Below are positions 1 through 7,465 of a stretch of DNA of 15,381 bases, in pieces. Every line of letters begins with the position of its first letter. Position 1 is the stretch's first letter. A program made the position numbers and the translations under genes. Source of the DNA: UBA9848 sp003454065 (GTDB lineage Bacteria > Spirochaetota > Spirochaetia > Sphaerochaetales > Sphaerochaetaceae); the NCBI GenBank assembly GCA_946629155.1, contig CAMOXM010000028.1:1-15381 (forward strand), written 5' to 3'. The notes below the pieces were generated by a model. It worked only from the letters and a program-made list of their open reading frames with translations, searched no databases and was not told the origin of the DNA.

Positions 1-181
1 TATCATATCCTTGATAGCTCCGATTTTCGGATATGTCGCTTTCGCCTTTACGAGCCGTTCCATGCCGATTTTTGCAAAAAGGTGCTTGAAAGGTGCTGCG
101 CTCGGAACATTGGTCATCGCCGCCTGCTTCGCCGCATTCGCATTCGGATATACCGGCATTCTGCCGAGCGTGTTTTTGTAG
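1..181 (+). CDS. C-terminal end of an unidentified integral membrane protein (5' truncated by window)
   Basis: The frame starting at base 2 is open from the window edge to a TAG at 179-181 and gives 59 residues. Two strongly hydrophobic stretches (about residues 2-17 and 31-57), separated by a short basic loop containing RSMPIFAKRCLK, look like the last two transmembrane helices of an inner-membrane protein. There is no family motif in this tail, so I cannot name it; a transporter or permease is only a guess. The stop codon directly abuts the left arm of the palindromic element at 182-347, so that element forms the whole 3' flank of the gene. No other frame here is as credible. Confidence 0.6.
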   Translation, partial: IISLIAPIFGYVAFAFTSRSMPIFAKRCLKGAALGTLVIAACFAAFAFGYTGILPSVFL

Positions 182-347
182 AGGGCGATTCTAAAAACCT
201 CAGAGTCCGAACCTGCCAGATGCCTTTCCGGCCGCAAAGTCAGCGGAAAGCCTCGAAATACGACAAGTATTCCTGCGTTTTCCGCCGGCTTTCCATCTCG
301 AAAATCCGCAGGCATCTTCGAACAGAGCAGGTTTTTAGAAGCGCCCT
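182..347. repeat. 166-nt nested palindromic element with 19-nt terminal inverted repeats
   Basis: The ends are inverted repeats of 19 nt matching at 18 positions (182-200 AGGGCGATTCTAAAAACCT against 329-347). Inside are further nested complementary pairs in the correct order: AGATGCC 218-224 with GGCATCT 311-317, GGAAAGCC 245-252 with GGCTTTCC 287-294, and AATAC 257-261 with GTATT 267-271 at the apex. An alternative pair, TTTCCG 225-230 with CGGAAA 244-249, is also possible. The whole segment can therefore fold as one long imperfect hairpin with loops. I see no convincing coding frame, no clear target-site duplication and no terminal T-run. It may be a dispersed miniature palindromic element, a MITE-like insertion or a structured RNA. 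No second copy was seen in this window. Bases 348-460 after it hold nothing I can support. Confidence 0.75.
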
Positions 348-460
348 AAATCGGACGATTTTCTCTCTGAGACTGCTTTCTTCATGCTGTTCGCACTTCC
401 GGCGAATAAGAACCGTCATCTAAGCGAAAAACAAAACATAATCATATCGGAGTTCGCATC

Positions 461-1662
461 ATGAGATTGATCGTGAACTCCATAGGCGATGCGAATTGTG
501 TGTCGATTTTTGACAAATGCAATGATTTGGAATTGCGATGCGCATGTCTGTTTCATTCCTTCTGACTCATTTTCATGCAGATCCGCTATAGAGGTTTACT
601 CTATGCTAATGGAGTCGGAAACGGATATAACAATTATATTGTCTCAGGATATTTTGAACATTTACAGCTTTCGTGAGCATTTTAAAAAAGGAACGAAGTT
701 TGTGGCTGTTGGCAAGGGGGATAGGATTAACGTTGGCGGCGACACTTATGATGTGATCTGGCCTGATGGATGCGTCAAAAATCCAAATATAACAAGAGCG
801 TCTGAAAGAATCAGAAGCATTGTAGGCGATTCTTTGTTTGATGAGATGCGCAGGCTTTATGATGATTGCGTAAGAAACTTTTCCTCGTCGCTTCACAGCG
901 AAATTAAACACAGCAGACTTGATATCCTTGGAACTTACGATGGAATGATTGAAGGGATTCGTGAATATCATGGTAAAAATGAATTGCTTTCACATAAAGG
1001 TAAATTTGACAGTGGCAAAGCAAGAGAATTGCGAAAAATTGTTTCCAAAATAGCTAACGGCATTTCCGTATGCTTGTTTAAGAGCGGTGATACGAAGTCG
1101 TTGGAATATTCGGTAAGGTTTTTCGTGCATGGAACAGATTGCTATGAGCCGGGATCTGGGGCGGCATTTTCTCAATCGGTGACATCCGGAGGGAGGGCTA
1201 CGCTTCCTGAGGTGGAAGGCGTGGAATTCCGGGTCGCCCTGCCGTCTGCGCCTATAACTGAAATGGAGAGAGGAAACGTTGGTTTTTTTGTCGCCGTTTT
1301 TGGCGACAACACCTATTTTACAGGATCTCGATTTGTATGCTGTGTATGCTGATCCAGAGACACTTTATAGGTTTTTCTATTTGAAGTCAGATTCTTCGTA
1401 CTGGGCAGAACCTATTGAGAGGAGGGTGAAGAAGGGAAGCAAGCCGAAGCTGTCGGACTTTCCCGATTTGGTTTTAGCGGATGTGGCGGTGACGGAATCG
1501 CTTAAAAGATCCGAATTTGTCGGATGGGTGGGCGAATCAAATAAGCTTGCGGAGATATGCGATATTGGCATGTCAGAGGCTTTGGGCGGCGTAGAAGCGA
1601 ATGCCGATAATGCGGACGCGAAGCTTCAAGGTAGAGATGATGAAAACGGAACGGAGGATTAA
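461..1662 (+). pseudogene. Unrecognised gene broken by two apparent frameshifts
   Basis: A plausible start is ATG 461, eight bases after GGAG (449-452). It reads MRLIVNSIGDANCVSIFDKC and stops at TGA 563-565. Protein-like sequence then continues in the frame open through 489-1352, with a mixed soluble composition of charged helices and a later beta-like stretch (GFFVAVFGDNTYF). That frame stops at 1350-1352, and a third frame takes over and ends at TAA 1660-1662, passing LDLYAVYADPETLYRFFYLK. Both switches go in the same direction (one base skipped). The second lies somewhere between the seven-T run at 1283-1289 and about 1345. The reconstructed product would be roughly 400 residues. I do not recognise a family, signal peptide or membrane segment. 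A real pseudogene, sequencing errors or deliberate recoding all remain possible; decay is the simplest reading given the remnant next door. Confidence 0.55.
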
Positions 1663-1663
1663 G

Positions 1664-1770
1664 ATGAGAAGAATCGTATTATTTCCGATGGAGTGCCCAT
1701 AGATAAGGTGGCGATGTATTCGGAACTTTCCGTAAGCGAGGTTGAGAAGATCGCCAAGTCCTGCAATTAG
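1664..1770 (+). pseudogene. Small remnant, possibly the tail of an Rpn/PD-(D/E)XK nuclease-type protein
   Basis: ATG 1664 follows a perfect GGAGG (1653-1657) with 6-base spacing, as expected for an intact gene start, but this frame gives only MRRIVLFPMECP before a stop at 1700-1702. The other frame over the same bases runs to TAG 1768-1770 and ends VAMYSELSVSEVEKIAKSCN. A tail of the form x-I-x-x-[VI]-A-x-x-[ST]-x-L-[ST]-x-x-E-[VI]-E-K-[IL] is typical, from memory, of the C-terminus of Rpn-family recombination-promoting nucleases (transposase_31, PD-(D/E)XK). The most economical explanation is a gene start joined to its own last codons by an internal deletion plus a frameshift. The nuclease core is absent, so function is lost whatever the family. 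The family link is tentative. Confidence 0.4.
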
Positions 1771-1786
1771 GTTTGCAGAAGCGGCT

Positions 1787-4700
1787 TCACAGCATCCGCA
1801 GCGTTTCGATCAGGCAGCCTATCTTATCGTTTTCATTGCGGCAGTCGAGTAGCACTTCGTTTGGTCGGGAGTTGTTCAGCATTATCTTGCCGCTTTTCCT
1901 TTTGACCAATTCCAATACAGCGCTTATCTTCATATCCTTGACCTTTGCGTAGCGCAGCGAAAGCACATTCTTGTCGTCGCTTTCGCTTATTTCCGAAATC
2001 CTTTTCTCCTTACAGATGATTTTTATCAGATTTATGCGATAGAGTTCGACCAAAGGCGCCGGCAATTTTCCGTATCTGTTTTCTATTCTGGACAATATGC
2101 CTGCTATTTCGCCTTCGCTTTTAGCATTCGCAAGCTGTTTGTAGAGAATGAACTTGACCGCCGTTTCGCCGATGTACGTGTCTGGAACGTATGCGGAGTA
2201 GGGGATATTGATATAGACATTGAATTCCTCGTCTACATTGATGCCGTCTGCGTCTTTGCCGCTTTCGAGACTTTTGATGCATAAGTCGAGAAGATGCATG
2301 TATGTTTCAAATCCTACTTCAGCGATATGCCCGCTTTGCTCTTTGGACAGTATGTTTCCCGCTCCTCTCAATGCAAGATCGTTCATGGCTATGTTGAATC
2401 CGGAACCGAGCGATTTGTTTTCGCTTATGACTTTCAGCCTCGCTATCGCAGTCGGATTCACGTTTTTCTTTTGAGGATAGAACAAATATGCTATGGCTTT
2501 TCTCGAGCTTCTTCCCACGCGTCCTTTGATTTGATATAGCTGGCTGGTGCCGTATATGGTCGCATCATCCACTATGAGCGTATTGGCGTTGGGAACGTCT
2601 ATTCCGTTTTCTATGATGGTGGTGGAAACCAGAATATCGGTCCAGCCGTTGGCGAAATTGTATATCGAATTCTCTATTTCTATGCTTCTCATCTTACCGT
2701 GTATGAAATCCGCTTTGGCGTTCGGAAAGGTATTCGAAATCCTGTTTCGCACAGCCCTTATGTCTGATGTGTCGTTGTGAAGATAGAATACTTGCCCTCC
2801 GCGTTTCAGCTCGTATTCGATCGCTTGCGTTTCAACGTCTTCATCGTATCTTCTGATAACGGTTTCGATTGCGACTCGCTGTTTCGGCGGCGTTGAGAGG
2901 AGGGAGACGTCTCTGAGCTTGAGAAGGCTCATGTATAGGGTTCGCGGAATCGGGGTGGCAGTCAGCGTGAGCGTATCGACATTCGCTTTCATGTCCCTGA
3001 TGGTTTCCTTATCCTTCACGCCGAAGCGCTGCTCCTCATCGACTACAAGGAGACCGAGGTTTTTGAATTTCACGTCCTTATGCAGTGCGCGATGAGTTGC
3101 GAAAACTATGTCGGCGGTTCCGTTCCCAAGCCTTTCGATTATTTTGGTTGCTTCGCTTTTCTTCTTTATCCTGGAAAGCTCCTCGATCCTTATCGGGAAA
3201 TCAGCGCATCGCTTCTTGAAATTGTTGAAATGCTGCGATGTCAGAATCGTGGTAGGGGATATGAAGCAGACTTGCCTGCCGCTCATTATCGCTTTGAAGC
3301 AAGCCCTGAATGCGACCTCCGTCTTGCCGAACCCTACGTCTCCGCATATTATCCTGTCCATGGGGATCGGACGCTCCATGTCGCGTTTGACATCTTCAAT
3401 CGCCTGAAGCTGATCCGGCGTCTCTTCGTTTTCGAAACCCTCCTCGAAAATCAACTGCCATTGCGTATCTTTCATGTGGCAAAAGCCGTTGGACATTTTT
3501 CTTCTAGCGTTTATCTTCAGCAGGTTGTCGGCGAAAAGCATGGCGTTTTCCATCGCCTTCTTCTTCTTCTTGCTCCATGAGTTGGAATGAAGCTTGTCCA
3601 ATTTGATTTTCTCGCTGCCGATGTATTTTTCCACTTCGTTGGCTCTTTCAAGCGGGACATAGAAGAATTCCTTGTCGGAATATTCGATTTTTATGTAGTC
3701 GCGCTCTCTGCCGAGCATTTCGATTTTGTCGAAGCCGATGAATCTTCCTATTCCGTTTTGGCTATGAACTACGAAATCGCCGGGTCTGAGCGACATGAAA
3801 TCCATTATCGGCTGCGTCTGAAGGGAAGAGAATACGTTTGCGCGCTCCTTTTTGTTGAAAATGTCGTTGGCGCTGAAGAAAGCGATTTTGTATTTTTCAA
3901 GGTAGAACCCTTTGTTTATTTCCGACTCTTCGAAACGCAGGTTGTCGTTGTCCTTGATATTCAGAAGCGCTTTGATTCTTTCCATTTGAATTATCGAGTT
4001 CGTCAGGATGCGGACTTTGTAGTCGAATTTCAGCAATGAGTTCAGTTTTTCGCAGAACACCTTGAATGAGACGAACGGTTCGGCTTCGCGCACGCCGTCT
4101 ATGGGCTTCGCTCCGGTATCATCGGACATTTCGTAGAATTCGCATTTCACGGAATTATCATTGTTTTCGAACCATTTTTCGAAGTTGTCGCTATCGATAA
4201 TGCCTTTCATTTGCGCTTTAAGCGTGAGAAGCTTTTCCATTCCCACGAAAACGAATGAATCATTTTCGGCGAAGATGCTGGCGAAAGCCGCATTGTTGCT
4301 ATGAAGCGTATCGATTTTAGCGAAGGAGTATTCTTCGGTTTCAGCGATGTTCTCATCCGTTTGCAAATCATAATAGGCGATTTTCTCTATTTCATCGAAG
4401 TCGAGGTATATTCGTATCGGATTCGCGCTGAAGACGGGAAATGCGCACACGACCTCTCCGAACAAGCTGAAATCACCGCCGTTTTGCAGGAACGGGACTT
4501 CGCAATAGCCCGATTCGGTGAGAAAGGAGCTTAGTTTCCTTATATTCAGCTTTTCTCCTTTGCGGATGGTCATCGCGCTTCCTGCGTCATCGGAAAATAT
4601 CGGGATGACATTGCAAACGGTTTTGTATGTGGTCAATATGATGTTTTTCCGCTTGCCATGCTGGATGTCTTTGGCTGCTTGGACGAAGGACGAATCGAAG

Positions 4701-5014
4701 GCTTCCCGATTCCCGCAGTCATTACAAATTGCAATGGTATTCTCGTAACGTTCCTTGATGGCCGCAGCATTGGATTCGCATTCTTCGCGTGATGCGTATA
4801 TCACATAGATATTTCCTTCATCCGTCCTGTCCCTGTAATCGAGAATCATCAGGTTTTGCAGGAAGCCGACGCTTGTTTTGACAAGCAGATGCTTGCCGGA
4901 TTCGATTTCCAAGCCGGATAATATTCCGGTGTCCAATATATCCTTGTCTGCTGAGTTGTATTTGATTCTGTTTTTGGTGTTATGAGGATAGGCGTCTTGT
5001 TGAATTTCGTTCAT
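1787..5014 (-). CDS. mfd: Transcription-repair coupling factor Mfd
   Basis: Mfd is a dsDNA translocase that pushes stalled RNA polymerase off template lesions and recruits UvrA for nucleotide excision repair. The 1075-residue product is close to the family length (E. coli 1148). In order it shows a degenerate UvrB-like N-terminal module (about 30-330), the CarD-like RNA polymerase-interaction module (about 408-460, GDFVVHSQNGIGRF), and a RecG-like translocase: Walker A GDVGFGKT 558-565, DEEQ box 659-662, motif III TATPIPRT 685-692, STTIIENGIDVP 797-808 and QIKGRVGRSSRKA 828-840. A C-terminal autoinhibitory-type domain follows (about 930-1075). In the UvrB-like module the Arg-Gly usually found in the [EF]-[FY]-[AS]-x-R-G segment is replaced (DFSLFG, 181-186), so the UvrA-contacting part looks diverged. 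ATG 5014-5012 is the only sensible start and lacks a Shine-Dalgarno sequence. The gene stands alone, divergent from rpsB. Confidence 0.96.
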   Translation of the reverse strand: MNEIQQDAYPHNTKNRIKYNSADKDILDTGILSGLEIESGKHLLVKTSVGFLQNLMILDYRDRTDEGNIYVIYASREECESNAAAIKERYENTIAICNDCGNREAFDSSFVQAAKDIQHGKRKNIILTTYKTVCNVIPIFSDDAGSAMTIRKGEKLNIRKLSSFLTESGYCEVPFLQNGGDFSLFGEVVCAFPVFSANPIRIYLDFDEIEKIAYYDLQTDENIAETEEYSFAKIDTLHSNNAAFASIFAENDSFVFVGMEKLLTLKAQMKGIIDSDNFEKWFENNDNSVKCEFYEMSDDTGAKPIDGVREAEPFVSFKVFCEKLNSLLKFDYKVRILTNSIIQMERIKALLNIKDNDNLRFEESEINKGFYLEKYKIAFFSANDIFNKKERANVFSSLQTQPIMDFMSLRPGDFVVHSQNGIGRFIGFDKIEMLGRERDYIKIEYSDKEFFYVPLERANEVEKYIGSEKIKLDKLHSNSWSKKKKKAMENAMLFADNLLKINARRKMSNGFCHMKDTQWQLIFEEGFENEETPDQLQAIEDVKRDMERPIPMDRIICGDVGFGKTEVAFRACFKAIMSGRQVCFISPTTILTSQHFNNFKKRCADFPIRIEELSRIKKKSEATKIIERLGNGTADIVFATHRALHKDVKFKNLGLLVVDEEQRFGVKDKETIRDMKANVDTLTLTATPIPRTLYMSLLKLRDVSLLSTPPKQRVAIETVIRRYDEDVETQAIEYELKRGGQVFYLHNDTSDIRAVRNRISNTFPNAKADFIHGKMRSIEIENSIYNFANGWTDILVSTTIIENGIDVPNANTLIVDDATIYGTSQLYQIKGRVGRSSRKAIAYLFYPQKKNVNPTAIARLKVISENKSLGSGFNIAMNDLALRGAGNILSKEQSGHIAEVGFETYMHLLDLCIKSLESGKDADGINVDEEFNVYINIPYSAYVPDTYIGETAVKFILYKQLANAKSEGEIAGILSRIENRYGKLPAPLVELYRINLIKIICKEKRISEISESDDKNVLSLRYAKVKDMKISAVLELVKRKSGKIMLNNSRPNEVLLDCRNENDKIGCLIETLRML

Positions 5015-5020
5015 GATTTT

Positions 5021-5026
5021 ATTATA
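5021..5026 (-). promoter_or_regulatory. mfd -10 box, predicted leaderless start
   Basis: On the minus strand a perfect TATAAT occupies 5026-5021 and ends six bases before the mfd ATG. A transcript starting about seven bases downstream of the -10 would begin at or next to the A of the start codon. This fits the lack of any purine-rich ribosome-binding site upstream. The -35 region is poor, and an eight-base A/T run (5037-5044) lies where the spacer and -35 should be. A chance TATAAT in this AT-rich stretch cannot be excluded. Confidence 0.5.
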
Positions 5027-5108
5027 TATGTTGCGTAAAAAAAACTCTATGGGTCAGGATCTTTGATAGTGCGACAAGAGATTGCAGACATAAGAGGGCG
5101 CTGAGGAT

Positions 5109-5137
5109 TTGATTTTTAATCTGAAAACAGGTAGAAT
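5109..5137 (+). promoter_or_regulatory. Sigma-70 promoter of the rpsB-tsf-frr operon
   Basis: TTGATT at 5109-5114 and TAGAAT at 5132-5137 are separated by exactly 17 bases, each close to the -35 and -10 consensus. Transcription would start near 5144, giving a leader of about 108 nt before the rpsB ATG. This is the strongest promoter-like sequence in the window and sits where a highly expressed ribosomal-protein operon needs one. Confidence 0.75.
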
Positions 5138-5181
5138 TACAAGGATTTGCTCTCCGATGACGAGCGCTTATCAAAAATCGC

Positions 5182-5202
5182 CATCGGGCAAAATGCCCGA
5201 TG
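5182..5202 (+). promoter_or_regulatory. Hairpin in the rpsB leader (candidate S2 autoregulatory element)
   Basis: CATCGGGCA 5182-5190 and TGCCCGATG 5194-5202 form a perfect 9-bp stem with a three-base AAA loop, within the predicted leader and 38 bases before the Shine-Dalgarno tract of rpsB. It has no following T-run, so it is unlikely to be an intrinsic terminator. Ribosomal protein S2 represses its own operon through the leader in some bacteria; that this hairpin does so here is inference from position only. Confidence 0.45.
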
Positions 5203-5251
5203 AGTAATATCGTTCAGGGGGGTCGTGCTTCGCGCGGCAAAGGAAGGGGAA

Positions 5252-6013
5252 ATGTCACAAGTGGCAATGAAAAGCCTGCTTGAAGCGGGCGTGCATTTCG
5301 GACATCAGGTGAAAAGATGGAATCCGAAAATGGCTAAATACATTTATCAGCAAAGGGAAGGCGTGCATATCATAGATCTGGTTCAGACTACGGAATGCAT
5401 AGTCAAAGCCTACAACGAAATCAGAAGGCAGGTCAGAAACCGCAAGCAGATTCTTTTCGTCGGAACCAAGAAGCAGGCGAAGGGGATAATCGAGGAAGAG
5501 GCGATGAGATGCGGAATGCCTTATGTGAGCAACAGATGGCTCGGCGGAATGCTTACGAATCTTTCCACGATCAAGAAATCCGTAAACAAGCTTAAGAAAA
5601 TCGAGAGAATGGAGGCCGATTCCTCGTTCGAGATGCTCACGAAGAAAGAGATAGCGAACATAAACAAGGAGAAGGAAAAGCTCATCAAGAATCTCGGCGG
5701 CGTGCGCGATATGGTTGATTTGCCGGGCGCGCTGTTTGTCGTCGATACCAAGCTTGAGCAGATTGCGGTTCAGGAAGCCAAGAGATTGGGCATTCCTGTC
5801 ATAGCGATAGTCGATACGAATTGCGATCCGGATGACATTTCGTTCCCGATTCCCGGAAACGATGATGCGATCAGAAGCATTTCGCTTTTGGCCAAGATAG
5901 TTTCGGATGCCGTTCTCGAAGCGGATTCGGATGCAATGATTGAGATAGTGGATGAACTCGATGCGCCTGCCGAGTCGAAGGCTGGCGCTGAAAATGCGAA
6001 TGCGGAGGCATAG
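5252..6013 (+). CDS. rpsB: 30S ribosomal protein S2
   Basis: S2 is a small-subunit protein that binds late in 30S assembly near protein S1 and the ribosome's platform. The 253-residue product carries the signature LLEAGVHFGHQ near the N-terminus, WNPKMAKYIY, then VSNRWLGGMLTNLSTI, and the C-terminal core PVIAIVDTNCDPD and IPGNDDAIRSI; an acidic, Ala/Glu-rich tail is usual in the family. An upstream GTG at 5225 is in frame, but ATG 5252 is preferred because it follows the purine tract AGGAAGGGG (5241-5249) and starts the protein as MSQVAMKSLLEAG, in register with known S2 proteins. It is the first gene of the operon, three bases before tsf. Confidence 0.97.
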   Translation: MSQVAMKSLLEAGVHFGHQVKRWNPKMAKYIYQQREGVHIIDLVQTTECIVKAYNEIRRQVRNRKQILFVGTKKQAKGIIEEEAMRCGMPYVSNRWLGGMLTNLSTIKKSVNKLKKIERMEADSSFEMLTKKEIANINKEKEKLIKNLGGVRDMVDLPGALFVVDTKLEQIAVQEAKRLGIPVIAIVDTNCDPDDISFPIPGNDDAIRSISLLAKIVSDAVLEADSDAMIEIVDELDAPAESKAGAENANAEA

Positions 6014-6016
6014 GAT

Positions 6017-6853
6017 ATGCAGATAACAGCGGAAATGGTGAAGAACCTTCGTGAAGCCACGGGAGCGGGAATGATGGATTGTCGCAAAGCTCTGATGGAC
6101 GCCGAAGGGAATATGGCTGAAGCCGAGAAGATTCTCAAGAAGATGGGTTTGGCGGCGGTTGCCAAAAGAGCTGAGAGAGCCACTGAAAGCGGTCGTGTGG
6201 ATATCGCAGCCGGAAAGAGCGCGGTGGCGCTTGTTTCCGTGGCGTGCGAGACGGATTTCGTTGCGAAAAACGAGACCTTCAAGAAGGCTGTCGGCGAGAT
6301 GGCCAAGTATGCGCTTGACAAGAAGCTCAATGAAGTCGATGACAAGCTCAAAGGCATGGTCAATGATCTCATCAGCACGATAAAGGAGAACATGGGCGTC
6401 AAAAAGGTCGTGTGCATGCCCATAGACAAAAATGAGGCCGCCGATTATTACATACACAACGACGGCGCTTTAGGAGCGATAGTCAAGTTCAGGTGCGACA
6501 AGCCGGAGTGCTTTTCAAGCGAGAAGGTGAAGGCTTTCATGCATGATACGGCATTGCATGTCATGGCATTCAATCCGCAATATCTCAACGAAGCGGCCGT
6601 CGAGGCGAAGTTCAAGAGCGAGCAGATGGAGATATTCAAAGCGCAGGTAGCCTCTCTCGATAAGCCCGATAAGGTCAAGGACGGAATAGTCATGGGCAAG
6701 TATTCGGCGCTTTTGAAGGAGATCTGCCTTATGAACCAGGGATTCTTCCGAGACGAGAAGATCAGCACCGAACAGGCGCTGAAGCAGATCAGCAAGGAAG
6801 TCGGATGCGCCCTTGAAATCGTCGATTACATTTGCGTGAGGGCTGGTGTCTGA
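6017..6853 (+). CDS. tsf: Translation elongation factor Ts
   Basis: EF-Ts is the guanine-nucleotide exchange factor that removes GDP from EF-Tu. The 278-residue protein starts with a UBA-like domain (about 1-55) containing LREATGAGMMDCRKAL and has the EF-Tu-contacting signature TDFVAKNE at 79-86, followed by the two-subdomain core with the conserved HVMAFNPQYL segment. Length matches the bacterial family. GGAGG at 6003-6007, inside the end of rpsB, serves ATG 6017. The stop codon TGA (6851-6853) shares its A with the frr start, implying translational coupling. No pyrH gene follows it, unlike in most bacteria. Confidence 0.97.
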   Translation: MQITAEMVKNLREATGAGMMDCRKALMDAEGNMAEAEKILKKMGLAAVAKRAERATESGRVDIAAGKSAVALVSVACETDFVAKNETFKKAVGEMAKYALDKKLNEVDDKLKGMVNDLISTIKENMGVKKVVCMPIDKNEAADYYIHNDGALGAIVKFRCDKPECFSSEKVKAFMHDTALHVMAFNPQYLNEAAVEAKFKSEQMEIFKAQVASLDKPDKVKDGIVMGKYSALLKEICLMNQGFFRDEKISTEQALKQISKEVGCALEIVDYICVRAGV

Positions 6854-7407
6854 TGTCGCAATATTTGCAGGATGCGGAGAATAGGATTGCAAAGGCCCTC
6901 GAGTCGTTGCAAGTTGATTTTTTCAAGATAAGAAGCGGACGCGTTTCCGCTTCCGTTCTTGACAATGTTCGAGTCGATAATTACGGAGCGCCGGCACCGA
7001 TATCGCAGGTAGCCACCATTTCCAATCCGGAGGCCAGGCTCATCGTTATATCTCCTTGGGATAAATCAATGATATCCTCCATTGAGAAAGCGATACAAAA
7101 GGAAAACATCGGCGTCAATCCGTCCAACGACGGCAAGGTCATAAGACTCGCTTTCCCTGCTTTGAGCAAGGAGAGGAGAAACGATAGCGTCAAGGAGGCC
7201 AAGCAGATTGCGGAGAATCATAAGATTTCCGTTCGCAATATAAGGCGGGATGTGCTGGATTCCTTGAAGAAGGACGAGAAAGACGGTCTCATATCGGAAA
7301 ATGAGAGAAAATCAATCGAGGACAAGGTTCAGAAAGCGGTTGATAAGGGAATAGAGAGGATTACCGAGGCTTTCGATAAGAAGTCGGCGGAAATAATGGA
7401 GATATGA
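6853..7407 (+). CDS. frr: Ribosome recycling factor
   Basis: RRF works with EF-G to split post-termination ribosomes. The product is 184 residues, almost exactly the family length (about 185). It has the helix-strand pattern of RRF: KIRSGRVSAS near residue 25, the domain II hinge VDNYGAPAPISQVATI, the signature GVNPSNDGKVIRL and FPALSKERR, and a long C-terminal helix. An in-frame TTG at 6832 would add seven residues, but ATG 6853 overlaps the tsf stop by one base and begins MSQYLQDAENRI in register with the family. It follows tsf directly, with pyrH absent. Confidence 0.96.
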   Translation: MSQYLQDAENRIAKALESLQVDFFKIRSGRVSASVLDNVRVDNYGAPAPISQVATISNPEARLIVISPWDKSMISSIEKAIQKENIGVNPSNDGKVIRLAFPALSKERRNDSVKEAKQIAENHKISVRNIRRDVLDSLKKDEKDGLISENERKSIEDKVQKAVDKGIERITEAFDKKSAEIMEI

Positions 7408-7465
7408 TTGCGCATGGCGGTCCGATTCGTTTCGGATTGCGTTAAAAATGCGAAAGGAGGGATTT

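Noticed and set aside
82..423. 113-residue plus-strand open frame
   Set aside because: It overlaps the membrane-protein tail in another frame and runs through the palindromic element; composition is Arg/Ser-rich and unlike a protein, and there is no ribosome-binding site.
437..442. CATAAT as a -10 box for the broken gene at 461
   Set aside because: No -35 hexamer at a suitable distance.
1761..1778. Perfect 6-bp stem, six-base loop (CTGCAA/TTGCAG) just beyond the mfd stop
   Set aside because: No T-run on either strand and a weak stem, so I do not call a terminator.
3080..4039. Plus-strand open frames opposite mfd
   Set aside because: They are antisense shadows of the Mfd reading frame, whose motifs are unambiguous.
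5255..6457. Long minus-strand open frame (400 residues) opposite rpsB and tsf
   Set aside because: It lies fully antisense to two certain genes, has a His/Arg-rich composition typical of shadow frames and no ribosome-binding site.
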